28,815 bases of DNA. Origin: Gemelliphila asaccharolytica (GTDB lineage Bacteria; Bacillota; Bacilli; Staphylococcales; Gemellaceae). Position numbers and translations under genes: made by a program. The stretch covers positions 1-28,815 of the forward strand of contig NZ_KQ959870.1 of the NCBI RefSeq assembly GCF_001553005.1, given 5' to 3'. The notes beneath the pieces are model-generated. The model made no database searches. It worked only from the letters and a program-made list of their open reading frames with translations, and was not told the DNA's origin. Of this stretch, positions 1-7,939 are shown piece after piece. Position 1 is the stretch's first letter. Each line of letters begins with the position of its first letter.

Positions 1-34
1 CTATGTCGACGCAAATGGTGCATGGATTGGTTAA
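1..34 (+). CDS. C-terminal end of an upstream protein (partial)
   Basis: One plus-strand frame reads YVDANGAWIG and then stops at TAA (32-34). Aromatic/Gly/Asp-rich endings of this kind are typical of Gram-positive cell-wall-binding or cell-wall hydrolase repeats, but ten residues cannot establish the family. The other two frames give no better ending: frame 1 runs to TAG at 55-57 with a Cys/Lys/Trp-rich peptide. The rest of the gene lies left of the window. Reading frame is likely, function is a guess. Confidence 0.45.
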   Translation, partial: YVDANGAWIG

Positions 35-147
35 AGTGCAAATTAAAAAAAATTAGGAGATTATAAAAAATTAAATACTAAGAAAAGTAAAATATTTAAT
101 AAACTAAATAATTTTTATAGCTAACGATTTTGAAGCGAGAAGAAAAT

Positions 148-192
148 ATCAAGTAATTTTTTAAATTTTCTAAAAATTACTTGATAATTTTT
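148..192 (+). terminator. Perfect inverted repeat, likely terminator of the upstream gene
   Basis: A perfect 14-base inverted repeat has arms 148-161 (ATCAAGTAATTTTT) and 172-185 (AAAAATTACTTGAT), a 10-base loop, and a T-rich stretch at 188-192. It probably ends the upstream transcript. Its right arm covers the -35 box (181-186) of the ileS promoter, so it could instead act as an operator. The T-tract is short, so termination is probable rather than certain. Confidence 0.55.
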
Positions 193-209
193 AAAAATTA
201 TACTATAAT
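181..209 (+). promoter_or_regulatory. ileS promoter (sigma-A type)
   Basis: TTGATA at 181-186 and TATAAT at 204-209 are separated by exactly 17 bases, near consensus for the housekeeping sigma factor. Transcription would start about 215-217, just before the first paired segment of the T-box leader (223-228). Confidence 0.8.
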
Positions 210-215
210 AAGTTA

Positions 216-415
216 ACTTTAAATAAAGACAAGATTTTTCAATTCAATTTTTAGAGAGAAGCTGGCAGGTGAAAAGCTTTAAGGAGATTGAAAAATTATC
301 ACTTTATATTTAAATAAACTAAATAATGTTAAATGAGATACTCTTAAAATGAGATAATTGAGGTGGTACCGCGAGAAATACGCCCTCTATACTTGTTTTA
401 AGAGTTTTTATATTT
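216..415 (+). promoter_or_regulatory. T-box riboswitch leader, isoleucine specific
   Basis: This leader senses uncharged tRNA-Ile and controls ileS. The base of stem I pairs 223-228 (ATAAAG) with 302-307 (CTTTAT). The next helix pairs the ATTTTTCAATT segment near 234 with the GATTGAAAAAT segment near 286. The AGAGAGAA and CTGGCAGGTGAAAAGC elements at 253-276 fit the conserved distal part of stem I. The specifier on the 3' side reads ATC (298-300), an Ile codon. The T-box GAGGTGGTACCGCG (360-373) forms the antiterminator with CGCCCTC (381-387). The competing terminator pairs ACTCTTAAAA (340-349) with TTTTAAGAGT (396-405), followed by a T-rich tail. Assignment rests on these hallmark motifs plus the downstream gene. 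Confidence 0.93.
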
Positions 416-429
416 GAAAGGAGAAAAAA

Positions 430-3162
430 ATGGAATTAAAAGATACATTGCTTATGCCAAAAACTTCTTTTCCTATGAGAGGAAACCTACCTAACAAGGA
501 ACCAGGATATTTAAAAAAATGGGAAGAAATGGATTTATATAGAAAAGTTTTAGAAAAAAATGCAAGTTGCCCTACTTATGTTCTTCACGATGGGCCACCA
601 TATGCAAATGGTAATATCCATATAGGACACGCTTTAAACAAAATTTTAAAAGATTTTATTGTGAAATATAAAAATATGACAGGCTACCTATCTAATTATG
701 TACCTGGGTGGGATACTCATGGGCTACCAATAGAACAAGTTTTGGTAAATAATGGTGTTGATAGAAAAAGTATGCCTACATATAAATTTAGAAATAAATG
801 TAAAGATTATGCCTTAAAACAAGTTTCTAAACAAAGAGCAGATTTCAAAAAACTAGGAGTTATTGGAGATTGGGAAAATCCTTATCTAACATTAGACCCT
901 AAATATGAAGCAGAACAAATTAGAGTTTTTAAAGCCATGGTAGAAAAAGGATATATTTATAGAGGTAAAAAACCAATTTACTGGTCACCATCATCAGAAT
1001 CAGCTTTAGCAGAAGCAGAAATCGAGTATAAAGACCACACATCACCATCAGTTTTTGTAGCTTTTGACCTTAAAAGCGATGTAGACTTTTTAGAAAAAGG
1101 AACTAAATTTGTTATTTGGACAACTACTCCTTGGACTTTACCAGCAAATGTTGGTATTGCTGTTAATAAAGATTTTGTTTATCAAGTTGTAAGTGTTGAT
1201 GGAGAAAAATATTTAGTTGCAAAAGAATTAGTAAATAAACTTGCTGAAAAATTCTCTTGGAAAGATTTTGAACTTTTAGATGAAGTTTTAGGAAGCAAAT
1301 TAGAATATTTAGTATGTAAACATCCATTTATCGACAGAGATTCTATGGTATTTTTAGCAGATTATGTAACCCTTGACGCTGGTACTGGACTTGTTCATAC
1401 AGCTCCTGGACATGGGGAAGATGACTATAATGTGGGACACCTAAAATATAAATTACCAGTAATTTCTCCAGTAAACGACCAAGGTATTCTAACAGAAGAA
1501 GCAGGAATTTTTGCAGGAAAATTTGTTTTTGATGCAAATAAAGATATTATAGAATATTTAGATAAAATAGGAGCATTACTTCAAAAAGAAGATATCACTC
1601 ACTCATATCCTCACGACTGGAGAAGTAAAAAACCAATTATCTTTAGATCAACTCCACAATGGTTTTGTTCTATAGATTTATTCAGAGAAGAGCTTCTGCA
1701 ACAAGTAGATGCAACTAAGTTCTACAGCCCATGGGGAAAAACTCGTCTTTATAATATGATTAGAGATAGAGGTGATTGGGTAATATCACGTCAAAGAGTT
1801 TGGGGAGTACCAATTCCAGTATTTTACGCAGAAAATGGAGAACCAATTTTAGACGGCAAGTTAATTGAACATGTAGCTAAAATTTTTGAAAAAGAAGGGT
1901 CAAATGCTTGGTTTAACAAAGAAGCTAAAGAATTATTACCAGAAGGATATACACACCCTGACAGTCCTAATGGTAAATTCACCAAAGAAATGGATATTAT
2001 GGATGTTTGGTTTGATTCTGGAACAAGTCATCAAGGCTGTCTAGCTTTAAGAGATGATTTAACTTATCCAGCAGATCTTTATCTTGAAGGAAGTGACCAA
2101 TATCGTGGTTGGTTCAACTCTTCACTTATAAACTCTGTAGCAGTTTCTGGCTTAGCACCTTACAAAGAATTAGTATCAGCAGGTTTTGTAATGGACGGAA
2201 ACGGAAGAAAAATGAGTAAATCTCTAGGAAATGTAATTTCTCCTAATGATGTAGGAAAAAAACAAGGAGCAGAGATTATCAGACTTTGGTCAGCAAGTGT
2301 TGACTACACTCAAGATGTTAGAATTTCTGAAGATATCTTAAAACAAGTATCTGAATCTTATAGAAAATTAAGAAATACATATAGATTCTTGTTAGGAAAT
2401 ATATACAATACAGAATTTAAAGAAACAGATTTACTAGAATACAAAGAACTAGCTGAAATTGATAAATATATGCTTATCAAATTTGAAAAAGTAGTAGCAA
2501 AAATGTTAGATTATTACAGTAAATATCAATTTAGCAATGTTATGAATGAACTTATAAACTTCTTTAATGTAGAACTATCATCATTTTACCTTGATTATGG
2601 AAAAGACATTCTATACATAGAAGCAAAAGACTCATACATCAGAAGAAGTATGATAACAGTTTTATACACAATTTTAGATAAAACAACAAGATTAATTGCA
2701 CCTATCCTATCATTTACAGCAGAAGAAATTTATGAAAACATGACAGATAGAAAAAAAGAATCTGTACATTTAGAAGATTTTCCTAAAGTAAATTTAATAG
2801 ATGACAGTAAATTAGAAGAAAAATGGGATAAACTTATGAAAGTAAGAGATGACTTACTAAAAGCTTTAGAAGAAAGTAGAAATGAAAAAGTAATTGGTAA
2901 ATCATTAGAAGCATCTGTAGAAATCTATTCAGATGACAAAGAAGTACTAGAAATAATTAAATCAGTGCCAGCATTACATCAACTATTTATTGTAAGTAAA
3001 GTAAAAGTAAAAGAAAACGATGGTAAAAAATATGATTATGCTACAATAAAAGTAGAAAAAGCCCTTGGTCACAAATGTGAAAGATGCTGGACTATAGTTG
3101 ATGAAGTGACAAGTGACAATTTATGTAGTAGATGTCACGACGTAGTAGAAAAACTTAAATAA
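430..3162 (+). CDS. ileS: Isoleucyl-tRNA synthetase
   Basis: Cytoplasmic class I aminoacyl-tRNA synthetase that charges tRNA-Ile, with an editing domain for mischarged valine. The 910-residue length is normal for bacterial IleS. The HIGH signature is at residues 64-67, within [18 protein letters not shown] is at 594-598. The CP1 editing insertion lies roughly at 190-400. The C-terminal zinc-binding motif is intact: C883-x2-C886 and C899-x2-C902. Start ATG 430 has the Shine-Dalgarno AAAGGAG at 417-423. The gene is preceded by an Ile-specific T-box leader with its own promoter, so it should be induced by isoleucine starvation. A hairpin terminator follows, making it a single-gene unit. Zinc-ligand-containing IleS of this type is the common housekeeping form, not the mupirocin-resistant form. 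Confidence 0.98.
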   Translation: MELKDTLLMPKTSFPMRGNLPNKEPGYLKKWEEMDLYRKVLEKNASCPTYVLHDGPPYANGNIHIGHALNKILKDFIVKYKNMTGYLSNYVPGWDTHGLPIEQVLVNNGVDRKSMPTYKFRNKCKDYALKQVSKQRADFKKLGVIGDWENPYLTLDPKYEAEQIRVFKAMVEKGYIYRGKKPIYWSPSSESALAEAEIEYKDHTSPSVFVAFDLKSDVDFLEKGTKFVIWTTTPWTLPANVGIAVNKDFVYQVVSVDGEKYLVAKELVNKLAEKFSWKDFELLDEVLGSKLEYLVCKHPFIDRDSMVFLADYVTLDAGTGLVHTAPGHGEDDYNVGHLKYKLPVISPVNDQGILTEEAGIFAGKFVFDANKDIIEYLDKIGALLQKEDITHSYPHDWRSKKPIIFRSTPQWFCSIDLFREELLQQVDATKFYSPWGKTRLYNMIRDRGDWVISRQRVWGVPIPVFYAENGEPILDGKLIEHVAKIFEKEGSNAWFNKEAKELLPEGYTHPDSPNGKFTKEMDIMDVWFDSGTSHQGCLALRDDLTYPADLYLEGSDQYRGWFNSSLINSVAVSGLAPYKELVSAGFVMDGNGRKMSKSLGNVISPNDVGKKQGAEIIRLWSASVDYTQDVRISEDILKQVSESYRKLRNTYRFLLGNIYNTEFKETDLLEYKELAEIDKYMLIKFEKVVAKMLDYYSKYQFSNVMNELINFFNVELSSFYLDYGKDILYIEAKDSYIRRSMITVLYTILDKTTRLIAPILSFTAEEIYENMTDRKKESVHLEDFPKVNLIDDSKLEEKWDKLMKVRDDLLKALEESRNEKVIGKSLEASVEIYSDDKEVLEIIKSVPALHQLFIVSKVKVKENDGKKYDYATIKVEKALGHKCERCWTIVDEVTSDNLCSRCHDVVEKLK

Positions 3163-3184
3163 AGAAAATAAAACTACATTAAGC

Positions 3185-3234
3185 AAAGAAAAAAGTAAGT
3201 AGATATAAAAAAGCTACTTGCTTTTTCTTTAAAT
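3185..3234 (+). terminator. Terminator after ileS
   Basis: An imperfect hairpin pairs 3185-3202 (AAAGAAAAAAGTAAGTAG) with 3214-3230 (CTACTTGCTTTTTCTTT), with the T-rich strand on the 3' side. It lies 22 bases after the ileS stop. Confidence 0.7.
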
Positions 3235-3270
3235 ATATTTTCTAGGAAATAAAAGACTATCTATCAATAT

Positions 3271-3299
3271 TTGAAAAGAAGTTTATAATGCTATATAAT
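3271..3299 (+). promoter_or_regulatory. Promoter of the first pepC copy
   Basis: TTGAAA at 3271-3276 and TATAAT at 3294-3299 are separated by 17 bases. The start would be near 3306, giving a leader of about 34 bases before ATG 3340. The intact promoter and Shine-Dalgarno (GAAAGGGG near 3325) show that expression signals are kept despite the frameshift in the gene. Confidence 0.75.
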
Positions 3300-3339
3300 T
3301 AAAAAGTATGATTTACATAGAAAAGAAAGGGGAAAAATT

Positions 3340-4682
3340 ATGGAATTAAAAAAAGAATTTTTACAAGAACTTAATAAAGATTTTTCATCATGTAGAGCAA
3401 ATCTTATAGCACAAAGAGCTGTAGGAAATGCTGGATTATTAGAAGCTAGTGTAAACCGTTTTGGAGATGAAACAAATAGACATAGTTTTAATATCAATTT
3501 GAAAGAAACTGAAGTATATAATCAAAAACAATCAGGTAGATGTTGGATGTTTGCTTCATTAAATGTTATGGAATATCATCTTTGCAAAAATCATAATTTA
3601 AAATCATTTGAACTTTCTCAAAATTATAGTTTATTTTATGATAAATTTGAAAGATGTAACTACTTTTTAGAATCAATTGTAAAAACTTTTAATGAAGATA
3701 TCCATTCAAGAATTGTCTCACATTTATTGAAAGACCCTATAGGTGATGGTGGGCAATGGGATATGTTTAAAAATATTGTGCAAAAATATGGGGTTGTACC
3801 TAAATATTCTATGCCTGAAACATTTAACTCATCAGCAACAAATGCTATGAATTTTTATTTAACAAAAATGTTAAGAATGTTTGCAAAAGATCTTAGAAAT
3901 GCACATGAACAAGGAAAAAATAGCGATGAAATAAATGCTATGATAAAAGAAATGATGAAAAAAGTACACAGAGCGTTGTGTATTACTTTAGGAACACCAC
4001 CACAAAAAATAGATTTTGAAACAAGAGATAAAGATGACAAACTAATATCTTTCAAAAATCTAACACCTCAAGAATTTTTCAAAAATCATGTAAAAATGCA
4101 ATTAGATGACTATGTTTCACTAATTAACGCTCCAACAAAAGACAAACCATATTATAAAAATTACACAGTTAAATTCTTAGGAAATGTAACAGAAGGAAAT
4201 AAAATCAACTATATAAATGTCCCTATCGAAGTAATGAAAGAAGCGACAGTTAAACAATTAAAAGATAATGAACCAGTTTGGTTTGGGTGCGATGTAGGAC
4301 AATTTTTCTATAGAAAAGGATCAAGACTTGACCTTACAACAGTTAAAGTAGATGATTTGTGGAATGTAGAATATGACTTTAACAAAGAAGAAAGATTAGA
4401 CTTTGGAGAATCATTGATGACACACGCCATGGTATTTATGGGATGTGAATATGATGAAGAAAGTAAGAGAGCAAAAAGATTTAGAGTAGAAAATTCATGG
4501 GGAAAGACGTAGGACACAACGGTTTTTGGGTTATGAGCAATGACTGGTATGATGAATATATGTATCAAGTATTAATAAACAAAAAAAATCTGCCTAAAAA
4601 AGTCCTAGAATCTCTAAATGAAAAAGTAATAGAATTAGAAGCATGGGACCCAATGGGATCACTTGCCAAAATATCATTTTAA
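3340..4682 (+). pseudogene. pepC: Aminopeptidase C (bleomycin hydrolase family), frameshifted near the 3' end
   Basis: Cysteine aminopeptidase of family C1B, which trims peptides in the cytoplasm. The triad is visible: C68 in QKQSGRCWMFA, H362 in MTHAM, and N385 in VENSWG. The first frame stops at TAG 4510-4512 after 390 residues. The family C-terminus continues in the -1 frame (KDVGHNGFWVMSNDWYD and on) to 4682. Joined, the two frames give about 447 residues, close to the family size and to the intact 442-residue paralogue at 25434. The break lies at 4500-4506, immediately after the catalytic Asn motif, at GGGAAAG. Either one A has been lost (mutation or sequencing error), or a -1 ribosomal shift on G GGA AAG restores the protein. 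No other stops have accumulated. The C-terminal piece has no Shine-Dalgarno of its own. Called pseudogene provisionally. Confidence 0.85.
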
Positions 4683-4702
4683 AAATAAACAGTTTTAACT
4701 AT

Positions 4703-4748
4703 AAAAAGACATTTGTAAAAATAATATAATTTTTGCAAGTGTCTTTTT
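4703..4748 (+). terminator. Terminator after the first pepC copy
   Basis: A hairpin pairs AAAAAGACATTTGTAAAAAT (4703-4722) with ATTTTTGCAAGTGTCTTTTT (4729-4748), ending in a run of five T. It lies 20 bases after the pepC stop. Confidence 0.75.
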
Positions 4749-4837
4749 AAAATTTTTAATTATAATTTAGGAGAGTTAAAATTTACTAAATTAAGATATC
4801 TATGATAGAATAAACATGAAAATTTTAGGAGGATAGC

Positions 4838-5521
4838 ATGAAAGAGAAAAAATTTTTAAAAAATAAAATACTATTAACACTTTGTATTTTATTTTTTCTT
4901 ATTTTTCTTATTATTTCTTTTTTGGTAAAAAATAATCTTTTTTTATTAGACATAAATATATGGGAAAAAATTAATAACATAAGAAATTCAGCTCTAACAG
5001 ATATTTTCACCAAAATAACTCACTTAGGAGATAAAATTTTTTTGGTAATAATAGTAAGTTTAACCTCTCTTATCTTAATAGCTAAAAAAAGATATAAAGA
5101 AAGTATTTTTTTAGTATCTTCTAGTATTATAGGAGCATATATATTAAATAGGTTAATAAAATATTTATTTACTCGTCCAAGACCTTTCACTTTAGATTTA
5201 GTAAAGCCTCTAGTTTCTATTAATGGCTACTCTTATCCTAGCGGTCACGCAATGGGAAGTATTATTGTTTACATAATTTTAGTTTATATCCTGTTCAACA
5301 AAAAAATAAAAAAATTAGGAATTATATTTGCTATTATTTTAGCCACTGCAATATCTTGCACTAGAGTTTATCTAGGAGTACATTATCCAAGTGATATTTT
5401 TGCAGGATTTTTTTTAGGTTTAAGTTTTGATATAATGGCAATATTAATATATAGGAGATTTTATGGAAATAAGAAAAGCAAAAGCAAAAGACTTAAAAGC
5501 TATTTATGCCATTTTAGATAA
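4838..5521 (+). CDS. PAP2-family membrane phosphatase
   Basis: Integral membrane phosphatase of the type-2 phosphatidic acid phosphatase superfamily. Members dephosphorylate phosphatidylglycerophosphate, undecaprenyl pyrophosphate or phosphatidic acid, and the substrate here is not determined. The three motifs are visible: K108-x6-R115-P116, PSGH at 134-137, and a C-T-R176-x5-H182-x3-D186 version of SRx5Hx3D in which the Ser is replaced by Thr. Hydrophobic segments lie near 11-30, 67-82, 90-104, 140-153, 158-173 and 187-204. The 227-residue length is typical. Start ATG 4838 has the strong site AGGAGG at 4829. The basic C-terminal tail (about residues 209-227) is encoded in DNA shared with the next gene, overlapping by 59 bases in another frame. 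Confidence 0.85.
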   Translation: MKEKKFLKNKILLTLCILFFLIFLIISFLVKNNLFLLDINIWEKINNIRNSALTDIFTKITHLGDKIFLVIIVSLTSLILIAKKRYKESIFLVSSSIIGAYILNRLIKYLFTRPRPFTLDLVKPLVSINGYSYPSGHAMGSIIVYIILVYILFNKKIKKLGIIFAIILATAISCTRVYLGVHYPSDIFAGFFLGLSFDIMAILIYRRFYGNKKSKSKRLKSYLCHFR

Positions 5522-5948
5522 TGCTAAAAAGATAATGGATAAAGATGGCAATAAAAATCAGTGGAAAGATTTGAATAAAGTAAAAGAAATAGTAATGAAA
5601 GACGTAAATAATGAAAATTTTTATCTTGTAGAAGATAATAACAAAATTTATGGAGTTTTTTCTTTTATTATAGGAGATGACCCTACCTATTCTTATATAA
5701 AGGGAAAATGGTTAAATAATGATGAATATGGAACAATTCATAAAATAGCAAGTAGTGGAGAAGGGAAAAATATTTTTTCACATATTTTTAAATATTGCAA
5801 AAGCAAGATAAAAAATATAAAAATAGACACTCACAAAGATAATGCAAGAATGAAACACTTAATAGAGAAAACTGGCTTTCATTTTTGCGGGGAAATATAT
5901 CTTTCAGACGGAGACGCTAGACTTGCGTATCAATATAGTGAAAAATAA
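5463..5948 (+). CDS. GNAT-family N-acetyltransferase
   Basis: Predicted cytoplasmic acetyl-CoA-dependent acetyltransferase of 161 residues; the acceptor is unknown. The N-terminal MEIRKAKAKDLKAIYAIL is a typical first strand and helix. The C-terminal half contains GTIHKIASSGEGKNIFSHI, then IDTHKDNARMKHLIEKTGF and DARLAYQ, which is the pattern of a common Firmicute GNAT subfamily. Its motif A is weak: GEGKN replaces the usual R/Q-x-x-G-x-G/A. Start ATG 5463 is preceded by GGAG at 5454-5457 and lies inside the 3' end of the PAP2 phosphatase gene. The overlap suggests translational coupling. The subfamily is recognised with fair confidence but the biological role is not. Confidence 0.8.
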   Translation: MEIRKAKAKDLKAIYAILDNAKKIMDKDGNKNQWKDLNKVKEIVMKDVNNENFYLVEDNNKIYGVFSFIIGDDPTYSYIKGKWLNNDEYGTIHKIASSGEGKNIFSHIFKYCKSKIKNIKIDTHKDNARMKHLIEKTGFHFCGEIYLSDGDARLAYQYSEK

Positions 5949-6011
5949 AAGGGTCTTATACTATTAAAATCAGCATTAGAAACAAATTATATATAAAGAT
6001 AAGTAAAAATA

Positions 6012-6020
6012 TGATATTAT
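6012..6020 (+). promoter_or_regulatory. Possible extended -10 promoter for tpx
   Basis: TGATATTAT at 6012-6020 fits the extended -10 form TGn-TATAAT with one mismatch. No good -35 box lies 17 bases upstream (TATAAA at 5992). The start would fall near 6027, about 25 bases before ATG 6052. Similar TGA-TATAWT elements precede two minus-strand genes in this window. Confidence 0.4.
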
Positions 6021-6051
6021 AAAAATATTAAAAATATAAAAGGAGTAACCA

Positions 6052-6552
6052 ATGATAAAAGAAGTAACATTTAAAGGTATAAAAATGAATGTAGAAACAA
6101 AAGTTGAAGTAGGTAAAAACTTATCAAATTTCAAAGCAACTAAAAAAGATTTATCTGATTTCAACTTAGAAGATTATAAAAATAAGGTATTAGTAATAAA
6201 TACTTTCCCATCTGTAGATACCCCAGTTTGTGCAATGCAAACAATAAAATTTAATAAAGAAGCGGCAAATTTTAAAGATGTTGAACTTATTACTATTTCA
6301 AAAGATTTACCATTTGCTTTAGGAAGATTTTGTTTGGATCAAAAAATTACTAATTTAACAACATTATCAGATTATAGATATAACGATTTTGAAAAAAATT
6401 GTGGAGGTGTTATTAAAGAACTTAATCTTTTTGCAAGACAAGTAATTATTGTAAATAAACAAGGTCAAGTCAAATATTATGAATTATGCAAAGAAGTAGG
6501 AAGTGAACCAGATTATTCTAAAGCACTAGAAGCGTTAAAAGAGTTAATTTAG
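6052..6552 (+). CDS. tpx: Thiol peroxidase (atypical 2-Cys peroxiredoxin, Tpx)
   Basis: Reduces hydrogen peroxide and alkyl hydroperoxides using thioredoxin. The 166-residue length matches the Tpx family. Peroxidatic C60 lies in the signature PSVDTPVC, with the Thr three residues before it. Resolving C94 follows in ALGRFC. The spacing matches the Cys61/Cys95 pair of E. coli Tpx. Start ATG 6052 has AAAGGAG at 6039-6045. The stop is nine bases from the start of the ECF S component, so tpx probably heads that operon. A functional link between peroxide defence and the transporter is not evident and may be coincidental. Confidence 0.95.
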   Translation: MIKEVTFKGIKMNVETKVEVGKNLSNFKATKKDLSDFNLEDYKNKVLVINTFPSVDTPVCAMQTIKFNKEAANFKDVELITISKDLPFALGRFCLDQKITNLTTLSDYRYNDFEKNCGGVIKELNLFARQVIIVNKQGQVKYYELCKEVGSEPDYSKALEALKELI

Positions 6553-6561
6553 GAGTTACAA

Positions 6562-7182
6562 ATGGAAGAGTTAAAATATAAAAATACAGGAAATGATAGT
6601 AAATTAAAAACAAAAGACTTAATAACATTAGGTTTATATACTTTACTATTGATATTGCTTATGGCAGTAGGTGTAGGAGTATGTGCTGGAGTTTTCTCTG
6701 TTCTTTTTGCAGGGAAAGTATATTTTTCAATATTTACCCCAGTAGCAACGGCAGTTTTTGCAGCACCAGCGTTTACACTTATTTTTAATAAAATTAAAAA
6801 AAATTATTCAGTATTTATTTCAGCATTTATACTAGGGTTATTTTTACTATTATCAGGACATACTGCAATAGCCTTTCCTATCGCAGTAATAGGAGGAATT
6901 TTGGCAGAAATATTCTCTAGAAAAAATAATGAGTATTTATCATATATTTTCTTCACTCTAGGTCAAATAGGAACAGTAATTCCAATGTATTTTATGAGAG
7001 ATGTCTATATTTCTCATTTAAAAGCTAGAGGATTTAGCAATGAAAAAATTGACTTTATAATGACAAATGCAAGTTTACAAATGTTTGTAATAATAGTAGT
7101 AACAACCATAATATTTTCTGTAATAGGAACATACATAGGAAGAAAAATTTATTTTAAAAATTTTGAAAAAGCAGGATTATAA
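6562..7182 (+). CDS. ECF transporter substrate-binding S component (MptD-like)
   Basis: Membrane protein of 206 residues with about five or six hydrophobic segments (near 24-46, 53-75, 83-98, 100-113, 125-141, 168-190). It resembles the MptD group of putative ECF S components. The S component captures a vitamin, metal or related small molecule and docks on an EcfT/EcfA module. The two genes that follow encode that module, which supports the call. The start has GGAG at 6552-6555, right on the tpx stop. The substrate cannot be read from the sequence, and no riboswitch lies upstream to hint at it. Confidence 0.8.
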   Translation: MEELKYKNTGNDSKLKTKDLITLGLYTLLLILLMAVGVGVCAGVFSVLFAGKVYFSIFTPVATAVFAAPAFTLIFNKIKKNYSVFISAFILGLFLLLSGHTAIAFPIAVIGGILAEIFSRKNNEYLSYIFFTLGQIGTVIPMYFMRDVYISHLKARGFSNEKIDFIMTNASLQMFVIIVVTTIIFSVIGTYIGRKIYFKNFEKAGL

Positions 7183-7183
7183 A

Positions 7184-7894
7184 ATGCACTTAAAATTAGA
7201 CGTAAGAAGTAAAATATTACTTTTAGTAGTAGCTAATATTTTTATGTTTATGAAATTTTCGCTACTTGAACATTTTATTTTAGCTACTATATTTGCAGGT
7301 TTAATAGTAATTTTTGCAAATAAAACTAAAGGCTATAGAATATATTTAATATACTTATTTTTTACAGTATATGAGGTGATATTTGCTAAAATTTTAACCA
7401 TACCAATATTAGACAATTTTTTGCTTCTTAGCTCATTAATGTTTAAAACAATATATTTACCTATCTGTGCTGGTATTATTTTAGTAGCAAGTTCTAAAGT
7501 ATCAGAGCTTATAACATTTTTAAGAAAAATAAAATTGCCAAAAAATATGATAATAGTAATGGCAGTAATTTTTAGGTTTTTTCCGGTGATAATAGGAGAT
7601 TATAGACTTATCAAAAATTCTTTAAAAATGAAAGGAATAGGAATTAGTAGATTTTATTATCTTCTTCATCCTTGGAGATTTTTAGAGTACGTGTTTGTTC
7701 CTTATGTAATAATTAGCACAAATACAGCTAATGAACTTGCTATATCTTGTATGTGCAGAGGTATAGAAAGTAATAAAAAAGCAACTACAATACAAATATT
7801 AAAATTTAAATTAATAGATTATATATTTATCATATTTATAATATTACTACTAATTGCAGTGTGTCTGAAAAAAGAAATATTATCTTTAATATAA
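7184..7894 (+). CDS. ECF transporter transmembrane T component
   Basis: Energy-coupling transmembrane protein (CbiQ/EcfT family) of 236 residues. It links an S component to the ATPases. Hydrophobic segments occupy the first half. The two short coupling motifs that contact the ATPases appear as variants of Ala-Arg-Gly: MKGIGI in the middle and CMCRGIE near residue 190. I chose ATG 7184 because the only upstream in-frame start is TTG 7163 inside the S-component gene. The ATG begins two bases after the upstream stop, with AGGA at 7173-7176. Tight packing indicates translational coupling with the S component. Confidence 0.85.
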   Translation: MHLKLDVRSKILLLVVANIFMFMKFSLLEHFILATIFAGLIVIFANKTKGYRIYLIYLFFTVYEVIFAKILTIPILDNFLLLSSLMFKTIYLPICAGIILVASSKVSELITFLRKIKLPKNMIIVMAVIFRFFPVIIGDYRLIKNSLKMKGIGISRFYYLLHPWRFLEYVFVPYVIISTNTANELAISCMCRGIESNKKATTIQILKFKLIDYIFIIFIILLLIAVCLKKEILSLI

Positions 7895-7939
7895 TATTAA
7901 TAATTTAAAAAAAACTTTAGAAAGATTTTAAGACAGAAA

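Noticed and set aside
4497..4682. Separate small gene starting at ATG 4497
   Set aside because: It has no Shine-Dalgarno and its sequence is simply the missing C-terminus of PepC in the -1 frame.
7163..7183. Upstream TTG start for the ECF T component
   Set aside because: It lies inside the S-component gene, has no ribosome site, and ATG 7184 aligns with the usual N-terminus.
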